Shown: positions 50,460 to 59,294 of the stretch, piece after piece | Layout: every line of letters begins with the position of its first letter | Numbering within the stretch: position 1 is the stretch's first letter | Source of the DNA: Rhizobium sp. 16-449-1b | GTDB taxonomy: Bacteria; Pseudomonadota; Alphaproteobacteria; Rhizobiales; Rhizobiaceae | DNA length: 64,000 nt | Assembly (NCBI RefSeq): GCF_017741935.1 | Contig: NZ_JAGHMH010000015.1 | Span: 95,865-159,864, forward strand | Direction: 5' to 3' | The notes under the pieces: model-generated | Seen by the model: the letters and a program-made list of their open reading frames with translations, nothing else | Told to the model about the DNA's origin: nothing | Databases searched by the model: none | Position numbers and translations under genes: made by a program

Positions 50460-51139
50460 CAGTGCATTGTCGGATTGGCGCGGTAACGCTCACCGTAGGG
50501 ATGGAGGAAATGGGCGCTGGCCCAGATACCGGCTTTCGCTCCTCGCGCGACTTGTTCCGCTCGAGCATATTCCGGGAAGATGGGCTGGCCAGCACGATCA
50601 CGGAAAGCAAACGCCACTCCTTTGCTGATGAGTACCTCAGAGAGCGACCGCACCGTCTCTCCGTCCATGAAAAAACATTCCGCATATCGTACCGTTGGCT
50701 GGCCGGAGTCCCGTCCAAGTTCATGGCAGGGGAATGCAGTTCCAGCGATAGCCTGTACCTCCCCGATGGTCGCCGTCATCGCTGCGAGTGAGATCATGGT
50801 ACAGGTGGCAATGACACCCGCATACTCGAGCGGCTCGGTCGAAAGGCAGCCTTGAACCCCTGCAAGTTTGATGATCGTTCCATCCGCCGCAAAAAATGCG
50901 CTTCCGCTCAACGCCGCTTTAGGGGTGACACTTTCAAGATCAAGTCGCGTTGTGATCGAGGACGTGTCGAATGGTGTTGGCGACGCGGGGATCAGGTCTC
51001 GCCCCTGTACATAGGCCTGCTGGTAGTGGCTGACGAACGCTTCAGCCGTGCCCGCCCTGGCTGTCCCGGGCAACGAGACCAGAGCACCCAAAAGGCTGTA
51101 AATGAGGTGGCGAGAAGATCGCCATGCGCCATTCTTCAT
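50459..51139 (-). CDS. Exported SNase-like protein 1, first gene of the operon
   Basis: A 226-residue protein from ATG 51137-51139, which gives a normal signal peptide (RHLIYSLLGALVSLPGTARA); an in-frame GTG at 51178 is less likely. The domain shows the SNase pattern (DGTIIKLAGVQGCLSTEPLE, RSLSEVLISKGVAFAFRDRA, ARAEQVARGAKAGIWASAHF) but lacks the active-site Arg-Glu-Arg set and has several cysteines. It stands directly behind the lux-box-like dyad at 51181-51200, so the six-gene operon is likely co-regulated with virB. Confidence 0.65.
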   Translation of the reverse strand: MKNGAWRSSRHLIYSLLGALVSLPGTARAGTAEAFVSHYQQAYVQGRDLIPASPTPFDTSSITTRLDLESVTPKAALSGSAFFAADGTIIKLAGVQGCLSTEPLEYAGVIATCTMISLAAMTATIGEVQAIAGTAFPCHELGRDSGQPTVRYAECFFMDGETVRSLSEVLISKGVAFAFRDRAGQPIFPEYARAEQVARGAKAGIWASAHFLHPYGERYRANPTMH

Positions 51140-51180
51140 GTTCGCATCCGTCACCTGTTGACTTTTTTGAACATGCACGA

Positions 51181-51200
51181 AATTGTACTGTAGTGCAAGT
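51181..51200. promoter_or_regulatory. Lux-box-like dyad, site 3, divergent promoter
   Basis: AATTGTACTGTAGTGCAAGT: arms TTGTACT and AGTGCAA with a 2-base spacer. It lies between the exported-protein operon and the 51267 gene and could serve both. Confidence 0.6.
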
Positions 51201-51266
51201 ATGGAAAAGTTTCAAAAACTGAGGTAAGGTTGTTTTGACGTTCGATTTGTATGTGGGGATAAGAAG

Positions 51267-51668
51267 ATGGCGATGTATCGGAAGGCACTCACGGTCTTCA
51301 CTCTTCCATTCCGTGCTGTTTGGTTGTTGATCCAGATTGCGTGTTTTTTGCTGGTGTCAGCGGCATGCATCCTGGTTGCGGCCTTTGTCGGCTACTGGAT
51401 TGTCTTGACGTTTTCCTATGCTTTTCTGCCGCTTGAAACGACCGAGAACATTTGGGCGTGGGCTTCTGATCTCTATGATCGATCGGCATGGTTCAAGGCG
51501 GCGACAATCGCCGCGTTCTTTTTTCTCCTCCTGCCAATCCTTCGGTTTTGGCCGGGCGAAGATTCAATTGTCGAGGCAGCACGTAAGCGCGAAATGATGC
51601 GGCTCAATGAGGGGGTAATCGCGGCCCGACGTCAGGATGAAGCACTAGCAAAGCTTCGCGGCCGGTAA
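51267..51668 (+). CDS. Small membrane protein, 133 aa
   Basis: Starts at ATG 51267 behind GGGGATAAG. Two strong membrane segments at ~15-50 (LLIQIACFLLVSAACILVAA, then FVGYWIVLTFSYAFL) and one at ~78-92 (AATIAAFFFLLLPILRF), then a basic C-terminal helix. No family recognised. It lies between the lux-box-like site and the ParA/relaxase genes, so a role in transfer is possible. Confidence 0.6.
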   Translation: MAMYRKALTVFTLPFRAVWLLIQIACFLLVSAACILVAAFVGYWIVLTFSYAFLPLETTENIWAWASDLYDRSAWFKAATIAAFFFLLLPILRFWPGEDSIVEAARKREMMRLNEGVIAARRQDEALAKLRGR

Positions 51669-51703
51669 AAAATGCGTTTCCCTCGTGTCCGGTGGGGAAC
51701 GAA

Positions 51704-51762
51704 GGCAACTTGCCGAATTGGACGGGTTTCGATCCTCCGCTTGCGAATGTGTGAGCGGGATC
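51704..51762. other. Candidate origin of transfer
   Basis: Two dyads in the gap before the relaxosome genes: GGCAA-C-TTGCC (51704-51714) and CCGCT...AGCGG (51737-51741 with 51754-51758) flanked by GATC on both sides. Origins of transfer often lie beside relaxase operons with such inverted repeats; no nick-site consensus was confirmed. Confidence 0.3.
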
Positions 51763-51806
51763 GGTTGATCGTGACATAGGCTTCGGCTCAAAGGGTGAGA
51801 AATGTA

Positions 51807-52556
51807 ATGACAGTCAAACCTCTCTCGCTCGCCATATCGACCTTCAAAGGCGGCGCCGGAAAGTCGACCCTGAACGTCAATCTTGCAGCGGAGTTCGCGC
51901 AGCAAGGCCACAGGACGCTTCTGATAGATTGTGACGAGCAGGAATCGTCGACGCGCTGGTACCATGTCTCGATGAAGCGGGGGCTCTTGCCGACCGACGG
52001 AACGTTGTTACATTTGCGCGTAGCGCCGGGAGACAGGTTTCGTGAGCGGCTCGACAAGGCCCCCGACGCGGACATCCGGATCTACGATGTCGGCGGCTAC
52101 GTGCATCAGCGCGCGATCGAGGTTTACCACGAGTGCGATGCAATCCTCATTCCGGTTATTCCTGAGCCGACGGCTGCAACATCGGCCATAAAGGTGGCTA
52201 CCATTTTAACGGAGATCGGTCGGAAGCGGGACAGGGGACCGATCCCCTACGCGGCGATCTGGAACTACGTGGACATGATCGCCCTCAAACACAATCGATC
52301 GCTTCCCGAGGTCCACGCCATCCTGACGAGTGGTCGGATTCCGATGGTCGAGACTGTTGTCCGCAAGAGCAACCATTTCAGCGATGTCGGGGCAGGCTAT
52401 GGTTCGCTCTACTCCAAGCTTGCGGGTATTGCAGACAATCCGTCGCTGACGCCGTCGGCCAAGCGGCGAGCGTCAGAAAGCGTGCTCGACGCAATCGATC
52501 TGGTGAAGAGGATCAACAACGAGTTCATCGGACTTCTGCAGACGGAGGCCGCCTAA
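51807..52556 (+). CDS. ParA/VirC1-like ATPase
   Basis: A 249-residue protein from ATG 51807. Deviant Walker A FKGGAGKST (residues ~15-23), then LLIDCDEQESSTRW (switch I) and ADIRIYDVGGYVHQRAIEVY. In VirC1, such an ATPase brings the relaxosome to the cell pole and the coupling protein; ParA proteins partition plasmids. Its location before two accessory proteins and the relaxase favours a VirC1-like role, but partitioning is also possible. Confidence 0.8.
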   Translation: MTVKPLSLAISTFKGGAGKSTLNVNLAAEFAQQGHRTLLIDCDEQESSTRWYHVSMKRGLLPTDGTLLHLRVAPGDRFRERLDKAPDADIRIYDVGGYVHQRAIEVYHECDAILIPVIPEPTAATSAIKVATILTEIGRKRDRGPIPYAAIWNYVDMIALKHNRSLPEVHAILTSGRIPMVETVVRKSNHFSDVGAGYGSLYSKLAGIADNPSLTPSAKRRASESVLDAIDLVKRINNEFIGLLQTEAA

Positions 52557-52559
52557 ACG

Positions 52560-52961
52560 ATGTCGAGGGAAAGAACGCCTGCCGGAAACATTCTCGCCCT
52601 TGCCCGATCCCGTGAAGAGGAGGCTAAGGATGTGCAGGAGGCCGCGACATCGTATATGCCGACGACCATCGACCTCGACACACTCATGCCCGATGGTGAT
52701 GCGCAAAGAGAGGAAGCTGCGCCTTCTGCGGCCCATGTGCCCAAGGTCCACACCCCGGCTAGGCAAGAACGCAAGGAGCGACTTGCGGCGCCGGCGCCCG
52801 CCAAGGCGGCTGGCGTGTCCAGCAAACGAAAACGGATATCCCTCTATCTCGAAGACGACGTGTTGACCAAGATTTTCCAGGTGTCATTGGAAAGCCATGA
52901 GCAACTGTCGTCGGCGACGCACAGGCTCATCCTTGAGGCGCTGAAGGCGAGGGGGCTCTAG
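52560..52961 (+). CDS. Ribbon-helix-helix-type partner protein, 133 aa
   Basis: Starts at ATG 52560, 3 bases after the ParA stop. The first ~85 residues are polar and disordered (RSREEEAKDVQEAATSY, then a PAPAKAAG linker). The last 45 residues (KRKRISLYLEDDVLTKIFQV, SATHRLILEALKARGL) look like a ribbon-helix-helix DNA-binding domain. This is the layout of a ParB/ParG- or VirC2-type partner of the ATPase. It is a candidate binder of the 8-bp array at 17.7-18.2 kb (inference). Confidence 0.65.
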   Translation: MSRERTPAGNILALARSREEEAKDVQEAATSYMPTTIDLDTLMPDGDAQREEAAPSAAHVPKVHTPARQERKERLAAPAPAKAAGVSSKRKRISLYLEDDVLTKIFQVSLESHEQLSSATHRLILEALKARGL

Positions 52962-52966
52962 ATCGC

Positions 52967-53356
52967 ATGCGACCCGCGCCCATCATGTTTCGGCTACCGG
53001 ATCACATCCTGAGCAATGTCGAAGCTCTCGCCGGACGGCTCGACGTCTCTGTCAACATCATCGCCAAGCTCATCGTCACCAGAGAGATCATGCATGTTCC
53101 CGCAATGCTCGAAGAACATGATCGGCAAATGGCAAACATGCATCAGTTTCTGCGCGAACTTGCCTGGCGCAATGAGGCGTTTCTAGCGCAAGAGATCGGA
53201 CCCGAGGGAAACAGATTGATTGCACAGAAGCTGGACGAGGTGATGGGAGCCATCGACGCTGTCCGCGATGCCGCCTTCGTTCGACCGTCATCTTACATTG
53301 TCGAGCTCATCAGGAAACACGATGAACGAGGTCTCCAGAAATCCCTCGAAGTCTAG
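52967..53356 (+). CDS. Relaxosome accessory-type protein, 129 aa
   Basis: Starts at ATG 52967. The N-terminus (PIMFRLPDHILSNVEALAGR, LDVSVNIIAKLIVTREIM) resembles a ribbon-helix-helix or MobC-like DNA-binding part, followed by a helical region (LREL AWRNEAFLAQE). Located directly before and overlapping the relaxase by 35 bases, it is probably the accessory that binds the transfer origin. Confidence 0.6.
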   Translation: MRPAPIMFRLPDHILSNVEALAGRLDVSVNIIAKLIVTREIMHVPAMLEEHDRQMANMHQFLRELAWRNEAFLAQEIGPEGNRLIAQKLDEVMGAIDAVRDAAFVRPSSYIVELIRKHDERGLQKSLEV

Positions 53357-55337
53357 ACCCGAAGGTCGGCGACTACCGAGCTATCTTGATTTGATCGAAG
53401 ACGATCTGCGCCGACGTGGCGGCGGCGGAGGAGGAAAACAACCGGCGGCCGGCCAGAGCAAACGACCGTCGACGAGGCATGCCGGCGCGGCCTCGGCGAT
53501 CAGCCGGGCTACAGGCAATAATGCCGTGGTGGTCAAGGTCCTGTCCTATGGCGCCGGCGCGGGTTCGGCCCGTAACGTGCTTGCCTACCAGAGCAAAGAA
53601 GAAAAGGCGCTCGATCAGGATGGCCGCGAAATATCGGACTTAAACGAAGCGGTGCGTTCATGGGAAAGGGATTTTGGCAGCCGAAAGGGGAGCAGCGACG
53701 TGCTGCGTCTGACTTACGAGCTTGAGAAAACCGATCGGGAAGGCGTAGCCCGCGCACTTGCTTCACTCGCCGCCGACGGTTTCCATAAAGCCGGCGACCC
53801 TGCAAGAACCTACGCGTTCAGTGTTAGCGACGGTGTTAACGGGCAGACAAGACTGCATTTCGCCCTGGTGATTGCTCACGAGAAGACGGACAAGTCGGAT
53901 CGAAGCAGCAGCAATCGCATTCCAGGAGAACTCGAAGTGGCGCATGCGATCGACACACGCCTGGACCGAGCTCTCCGGAAAGACGGAATCACACCGATTT
54001 CTCGATACCCCGCTGAGTTTTCTTCAGGTCCAAAGGGGTTAACAGCAACGCTGCACGCCATGCAGCGCAGGGGCGCAGAGGTAACGCTTTCGACGACGAC
54101 GCATGTCGAGGAGCGTGCGGGCCGAAGCGGGCGTTACCTCCATGGCGCTGAGCGGCGCGAAATCACCACTGCGGATCACAAGCAACTGACGGCAGAAGGG
54201 AAAGTCGTCGGTGCCCTCATGCAAACCCGTCAGCCGCGAGATTTCATGCACCTGTTGCTGTCAGGACCGGCAAATGTCGATCGTGATCAGCTTATTTCTG
54301 CCGGGCGTGATTTTCTAAGAGAACAATTCGCCGGGCACCGTTATGCCTATGCCGTCCATAATCGCAATGCTCTCGACAAGCATCCACACGTGCATGTGAT
54401 CGTTGCGCTACGAAATTCCAGTGGCAAGATGCTCAATCCGAACATCCGCGATTTTACCGAATGGCGTCTACGTTTCGCCGACAAGGCACGAGAACGGGGC
54501 ATCCCGATCGACCGTCAGAAGCGGCTTGAGCGGGCAGGCCCTCCGCCCGTCAAGCGCTGGGAATGGGAAATGTTCCGCCGGATGGGAGCCACGGCCCCAA
54601 GCAACGTCATCGACAAAGTTCTGGCGAAGGTCCGAGATACGCCGACAGCCCCCAGATTGCAGGATGCACAAAAGCGGCTTGATCAGAGCCGGCGCGCAGT
54701 CGGGCTCGTTCTGAAAATGTTGGACGGGATAGGGAAGGATCGATCCGCTCCCAGCACGGCGCGCGAACTTAGCCAGGACCTGTCGATAGGGCTCCAACGT
54801 GAATACCGGCGGCTTGAGACAGCCATCCGCGCCGGTCGTGACCCAACAAACGAGAAAGGAGAAGAGCACATGCTGAGATCGACACCTATCAGCGCTGCCC
54901 AGGCGAAGGCTGCAAAGGAGACACTGGCGAACACAGCGGTCAGCCTGGCCACGAAGATCGCCAACCCCTCCGATCGACTGATCTTCGAACAGGCGACGAA
55001 GATTATTGGGAAGGTCGTTGGGCTCCAGCTTGACTCACGGGTGGTCAAAAACCGCGATCGTGATGCCGCGGGTCAACAGAAAGGCAGCTTGAACAGTTTG
55101 GCGACGAAATCGGCAGCCGGCCGCGATCATGTTGCGGAGCAGGGGGTCGTCAACAAGAGTTCGAACAACCGATCGCTCGATCAATCACGCATCGCGCGCT
55201 CCAACGCCGAACATGACAGGCCGGAAGCGGATCGGCCAGATCCAAAGCGTGAAAAGGCTCAGCGACAGTCTCACGAGTCGCAGAAGTCGATAAAACTTCG
55301 TCCGCCTCAGGAAAAGGATCGCGACCGGAGCCGCTGA
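53322..55337 (+). CDS. Conjugative relaxase (probably MOBP-like)
   Basis: A 671-residue protein from ATG 53322 (AGGAAA upstream). VVKVLSYGAGAGSARNVLAY near residue 70 likely carries the catalytic Tyr region (RNVLAYQS), and DKHPHVHVIVALRN near residue 355 is the H-x-H metal motif of relaxases. The C-terminal 250 residues are helical, basic and polar, presumably for contacts with the coupling protein. It nicks the transfer origin and leads the strand through the VirB/D4 channel. The exact MOB class needs a profile search. Confidence 0.8.
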   Translation: MNEVSRNPSKSRPEGRRLPSYLDLIEDDLRRRGGGGGGKQPAAGQSKRPSTRHAGAASAISRATGNNAVVVKVLSYGAGAGSARNVLAYQSKEEKALDQDGREISDLNEAVRSWERDFGSRKGSSDVLRLTYELEKTDREGVARALASLAADGFHKAGDPARTYAFSVSDGVNGQTRLHFALVIAHEKTDKSDRSSSNRIPGELEVAHAIDTRLDRALRKDGITPISRYPAEFSSGPKGLTATLHAMQRRGAEVTLSTTTHVEERAGRSGRYLHGAERREITTADHKQLTAEGKVVGALMQTRQPRDFMHLLLSGPANVDRDQLISAGRDFLREQFAGHRYAYAVHNRNALDKHPHVHVIVALRNSSGKMLNPNIRDFTEWRLRFADKARERGIPIDRQKRLERAGPPPVKRWEWEMFRRMGATAPSNVIDKVLAKVRDTPTAPRLQDAQKRLDQSRRAVGLVLKMLDGIGKDRSAPSTARELSQDLSIGLQREYRRLETAIRAGRDPTNEKGEEHMLRSTPISAAQAKAAKETLANTAVSLATKIANPSDRLIFEQATKIIGKVVGLQLDSRVVKNRDRDAAGQQKGSLNSLATKSAAGRDHVAEQGVVNKSSNNRSLDQSRIARSNAEHDRPEADRPDPKREKAQRQSHESQKSIKLRPPQEKDRDRSR

Positions 55338-55348
55338 GTGGATGATAC

Positions 55349-56005
55349 TCATCCCTCTTCACTGCATTTGGCTGACTGGCGGCTCAGTCCCAAAACCCGT
55401 TGAATCTCGGTGTTGAGCTGTTGCGCGTTCACGGTTGCGGACGGGTTGAAATATTGTTGTTCCATTTTTCTCCAAGGCCGGATAGTTCGATCCGCTGGCA
55501 GTCCAGAATACTGGATAGACGATATGTTGGCGCTGTTTGCCGCAAGCAGCCCACCAGCAGTGCTGTTGACAAATATGGCGTCCTTCTCGTCTACGCCGTA
55601 CCACTCCACGGCTTGTAAGATCATCGCGGAGATCAATCCCTCCGTTCCTCGTTGCGCCTCGTCAGCCTGGGGTATCTGTCGTCGTCCTTGCGGAGAAATA
55701 CCCCATGTCATCCAGAAATCAGGCATCGCGTTCCGGATCTCCAGCAATTTATCGAGTCTTCCGGTGAGGGCCGCGAATTCTGCTGGGCCGTGAGAGCCGA
55801 CGTCCATCCCCCTTGCATCCGAGATAAATCCAAACCTTACGCCGATCAATCGCAGGTGCTGTAACGTCTGGACGAAGTCGTTGCTGATATCTCCCAGCAT
55901 GAAATCCCGAGGCGGATTGTTCCGTCTTAAAAGGGTGCCATCTCTCTCGAAGATGACCAGGCCCGTAGACCCAATTCTCCGGAATGCTCTGCCATTGCTA
56001 TTCAT
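55349..56005 (-). CDS. HAD-like protein with altered nucleophile
   Basis: From ATG 56003-56005 (218 residues; a GTG at 56080 is possible). The start LVIFERDGTLLRRNNPPRDF has the layout of GmhB-type HAD phosphatases ('DRDGTL'), but the first Asp of D-x-D is Glu (E20). Later parts fit too: RFGFISDARGMDVGSHGPAE (in place of the TNQ..I..G segment) and DAIFVNSTAGGLLAANSANI. With no Asp nucleophile it may be inactive or a binding protein. It is the last gene of the luxR-luxI operon. Confidence 0.6.
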   Translation of the reverse strand: MNSNGRAFRRIGSTGLVIFERDGTLLRRNNPPRDFMLGDISNDFVQTLQHLRLIGVRFGFISDARGMDVGSHGPAEFAALTGRLDKLLEIRNAMPDFWMTWGISPQGRRQIPQADEAQRGTEGLISAMILQAVEWYGVDEKDAIFVNSTAGGLLAANSANISSIQYSGLPADRTIRPWRKMEQQYFNPSATVNAQQLNTEIQRVLGLSRQSAKCSEEG

Positions 56006-56090
56006 GTCTGATGACCAAAACGTGAAGTACCTTGCCTTTACAAGGGCAGCAACGCCCTTCCCGATCCGCGCGGTTGCCACAGTTCATAGT

Positions 56091-56756
56091 TCAAGCGGTC
56101 AGCAGCACCGGCATTTCAGGCTCTCGCGTCGCGAATGACCTACCTGCATACAAGGGCTGGGTAATCTGCAATCTCAACCGCATTTGGCTGCAGACTCGTT
56201 TCGAGACCTCGAAGGCTCCGCAGCATACCGCAAACCTTCCATAGCCATCGGCACGACCAAGCTCATCAAACTCTGCGCCGGCGCGTCTATAGAACCTGCG
56301 CATGTGCGGTTCGTAATTCGAGATCAGTGTATCGATGCCATGGTCGAGGGCGACTTCGCATAGCGCTAGGAGAAGCAGGCAAAAAGCACGATCTGGACGC
56401 ATGTCGGGAAAGTTGCGAGCAACAGTTTCTTCATCGATACACATGCGGGTTCCCTCCCAAATGCCGGGCGCAACGAGATCGCATGCGTTCGGAAATGTCT
56501 CGCGAAAGACGTCGTAGAGAAGAGTAGGGCCCGTGGTTGGCATGAGCCGAACGGAACCGTAGAGTACTTGCCGGTCATCGCTGCACCATATGAGATAGGC
56601 AGGATGGAGTTCGTCGTAGCGGTCGCGTTCATAAGGACCGGACACTGTTACATTCCAGCGAAGGTGATCAGCAAAAACCCGCTTTCTCAGCCGGAACGAT
56701 TGATCGAGAAGGTCAGTATACCTGTGAAATTCGTGAGCCTGAACAAGAAGATACAT
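56091..56756 (-). CDS. LuxI/TraI-type autoinducer (acyl-homoserine lactone) synthase
   Basis: A 221-residue protein from ATG 56754-56756 behind GGAGG. The family residues are in place: RLRKRVFADHLRW (Arg, Phe, Trp), RYDELHPAYLIWCSDDRQVL (Asp), GSVRLMPTTGPTLL (Arg) and WEGTRMCI (Glu/Arg). It makes the acyl-homoserine lactone signal from S-adenosylmethionine and an acyl carrier. It follows luxR on the same strand (74-base gap). In conjugative elements of rhizobia such pairs switch on transfer at high cell density. Confidence 0.9.
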   Translation of the reverse strand: MYLLVQAHEFHRYTDLLDQSFRLRKRVFADHLRWNVTVSGPYERDRYDELHPAYLIWCSDDRQVLYGSVRLMPTTGPTLLYDVFRETFPNACDLVAPGIWEGTRMCIDEETVARNFPDMRPDRAFCLLLLALCEVALDHGIDTLISNYEPHMRRFYRRAGAEFDELGRADGYGRFAVCCGAFEVSKRVCSQMRLRLQITQPLYAGRSFATREPEMPVLLTA

Positions 56757-56830
56757 GTTTGCCTCCATCATTTGATGAAAAGCACCATGAGGATTTCACG
56801 AGAGCCGATAAATTCCCCAGAATGGCACCC

Positions 56831-57562
56831 TTAGTTGGGGGTATTGCCAAATGGATTGATCAGTCGCAGCTGCATCGCTCGCGCGATCGTAAAGGTGATC
56901 GAACCGCCCCCCAGTTTGTGGCGAGCCGACTTGATGTAGGCTCTTGTCGTGTGCTCAGAGAGCTTCAGCATCACCGCAATGTCGATACTGTCTTTGCCGA
57001 GTGCAGTCCAATGCAAGCACTCGATTTCACGACTGGATAGCTGTGGAACTGGGTCGTGCTCGCCGTGAAGTTCGAAGATGGCCTTGTGATGGATAAGAAC
57101 CGCCAGGGCTCGCCATTCATTGCGGAATTGTCTGATGCTTGCATCCCATGCGTCCGCCGCTTTGTGCGAATTGACAGAAAAGAGAGCTCGACGCGCCTTA
57201 TCGATGATAGGAATAGAGAAACCATTAGGGCCAATCCCGTGATTGTGCGCGTCCAGCAGAAAGCCATGGGCTGAGCTCGGTACTTCGACTTCGCGCCAGT
57301 CGAAGGGCATCTGCCGGACGAGGCCTTCACGAAGTACTGGATCGATTTTGACGTAATCGCGCAGCAGGTAGCGAGATACCCATTTGGCGTTGTAGGTGGT
57401 GCGCACGAAAGGGGTATCGACAACATCAGCAACCGTCAGCGCCAGATGATAGGTCACAAAATCGATATCGTAGGCCCGCTGAAATACTTGCAAGGCATCT
57501 TCAACTGTTGGTACCGCCCCGATATCCTCAAGTAGCTTTTCGAACCGATCCAACTGCTGCAC
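56831..57562 (-). CDS. LuxR-type quorum-sensing regulator
   Basis: A 243-residue protein. The N-terminal part is an autoinducer-binding domain (YDIDFVTYHLAL, RDYVKIDPVLREG, PFDWREVEVP, GFSIPIID). The C-terminal part is a LuxR helix-turn-helix (LSSREIECLHWTALGKDSID, AVMLKLSEHTTRAYIKSARH). With acyl-homoserine lactone it should bind a ~20-bp dyad; the candidates are the sites at 27849, 29326 and 51181. No such site was seen upstream of luxR or luxI themselves. Confidence 0.9.
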   Translation of the reverse strand: MQQLDRFEKLLEDIGAVPTVEDALQVFQRAYDIDFVTYHLALTVADVVDTPFVRTTYNAKWVSRYLLRDYVKIDPVLREGLVRQMPFDWREVEVPSSAHGFLLDAHNHGIGPNGFSIPIIDKARRALFSVNSHKAADAWDASIRQFRNEWRALAVLIHHKAIFELHGEHDPVPQLSSREIECLHWTALGKDSIDIAVMLKLSEHTTRAYIKSARHKLGGGSITFTIARAMQLRLINPFGNTPN

Positions 57563-57744
57563 TCCGTCGTCTCCTTCAAATCAATCTAGAATAGCCGTCC
57601 TATTTCTTTCTACCTAAAATTGCATTAATCTGATTTATGGAACTTCCGGGCTTGCGTAGCGAGGTTAGCGGAGGCAAGCGTCGATTTTCGGAATGCGCCT
57701 TCCCAGCCCATCCGACTAGGCCAAGTGCTCCCGCGATAGGAAGA

Positions 57745-57789
57745 TTTACGCGTAGCGAGCGCCGCACGCCGGCGCTCGCTACGCGTAAA
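57745..57789 (-). terminator. Long perfect hairpin at the 3' end of dctA
   Basis: 20-bp perfect stem, left arm starting TTTACGCGTAGCGAG (57745-57764) and right arm at 57770-57789, loop of 5. It is placed at the stop codon of dctA. No long T run, but a likely terminator. Confidence 0.6.
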
Positions 57790-57790
57790 A

Positions 57791-59116
57791 TCAGACGGTC
57801 TTCAATGAGGGGGCTCGCTCAAAAGGAGCTTCGGGTTCGTGGTCGGCCACCACGGCTTCCGAAACACTGACCTTGCCGTCGAGTGCAAGTGCAAGCTTGT
57901 TCCGATCAAGACAGCCATCCCAGGCAGCAACCGCGACAGCTCCGACCGCGTTGCCGATGGTATTTGTAACCGACCTGGCTTCCGCCATGAACCGGTCGAC
58001 GCCAAGCAAAAGGACCAGGCCCTCAATGGGAATGGTATGCATCGACGCTAGCGTCGCTGCCAGGGTTACAAACCCGGCACCCGCGACACCCGCTGAACCC
58101 TTTGAAGTGAGCATCAGGACACCGAGGATGGTCAACTGCTGAGCGAAGTTCAAAGGGGTGTTCGTTGCCTGGGCGATGAACATGGCGGCAATGGTGAAGT
58201 AAATCGCGCTTCCATCGGCATTGAAGCTTAGCCCACCGGGAACCACCAAACCCACAACCGGCTTCGGTACACCCGCGGCTTCGAGTTTCCGCATAATTTG
58301 CGGCAAGACCGATTCCGATGAACAGGTTCCCGCCACCGTGAATATTTCGTCGCGGATGAATTTCAAGAACTTCCAGAGGCTGAAACCGGACAAATAGGCA
58401 ACGACGCCGAAGCCAAGTCCAACAAACAAGCCGCAAGTCACATAGACGCAAAGGAGGACCTTGCCGAGCGACAGAAGGCTCCCGATGCCATAGGCGCCGA
58501 TCGTAAAAGCCATTGCACCGAAGGCGCCCAGCGGAGCGAGACGCATTATCATCGACACTATACGAAAGACCGCTGCTAAAAAGCTCTCCATGAAAACTAC
58601 GGCAGGACGCGCCGTTGGCCCAATCTGCGAAAGACCAACGCCAAAGAGCACACCAAAGAACAAGATTTGCAGAATGTCACCCCGCGCAAAAGCGTCAACC
58701 ACGCTTTGGGGCACCGTGTGCACGATGAAATCAAGGACGCCATCCTGCTTTGCTGCGGCTTGGGTGTACTGGCCGACGCTTGCAGCATCCAAGGTCGAGA
58801 TATCGACGTTCATCCCTGAACCAGGCCGAACGACATTGACAACCAGTAGTCCGATCAGCAGTGCCAGCGTGGAAGCAACTTCGAAATACACCAGGGACTT
58901 TATGCCGATACGGCCAAGTTGCTTCATGTTGTCCATTTTGGCGATCCCAAGCACCACCGTACAGAAGATCACCGGCGCAAGAACCATCTTGATCATTCGA
59001 ATGAAGATGTCGCTGAGTACTTTGAATTCCGTCGCAACGCCCGGCGATACGTAGCCGAGCACGGCGCCAACCAGCACCGCCAGCAAAACTTGAACGTAGA
59101 GTTTCCTTAGTATCAT
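57791..59116 (-). CDS. dctA: C4-dicarboxylate transporter DctA
   Basis: A 441-residue protein from ATG 59114-59116 behind GGAGGAAA. It fits the DAACS (sodium/proton:dicarboxylate symporter) family: LYVQVLLAVLVGAVLGYVSP, FIRMIKMVLAPVIFCTVVLG, TCSSESVLPQIMRKLEAAGV and PGGLSFNADGSAIYFTIAAM (the serine-rich and ion-binding hairpins). It takes up succinate, fumarate and malate. Divergent from leuC; in this context it may import the substrate of the hydratase. Confidence 0.95.
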   Translation of the reverse strand: MILRKLYVQVLLAVLVGAVLGYVSPGVATEFKVLSDIFIRMIKMVLAPVIFCTVVLGIAKMDNMKQLGRIGIKSLVYFEVASTLALLIGLLVVNVVRPGSGMNVDISTLDAASVGQYTQAAAKQDGVLDFIVHTVPQSVVDAFARGDILQILFFGVLFGVGLSQIGPTARPAVVFMESFLAAVFRIVSMIMRLAPLGAFGAMAFTIGAYGIGSLLSLGKVLLCVYVTCGLFVGLGFGVVAYLSGFSLWKFLKFIRDEIFTVAGTCSSESVLPQIMRKLEAAGVPKPVVGLVVPGGLSFNADGSAIYFTIAAMFIAQATNTPLNFAQQLTILGVLMLTSKGSAGVAGAGFVTLAATLASMHTIPIEGLVLLLGVDRFMAEARSVTNTIGNAVGAVAVAAWDGCLDRNKLALALDGKVSVSEAVVADHEPEAPFERAPSLKTV

Positions 59117-59294
59117 GTCGCTTTCCTCCCTTAGCCAACCCGCCGGAGCGGAATAGGTATTGTCGAAGCTTAGCGCCCAACGGTTCTTCGCCGCCAACAG
59201 GATTAGCCGATAAATTGATCCAATTATTGCATGAACGCTTCCGCAAGGCGGCCTCTATAACTCCTTGCAATACCAATATCGGAGGCCAAAGAAG

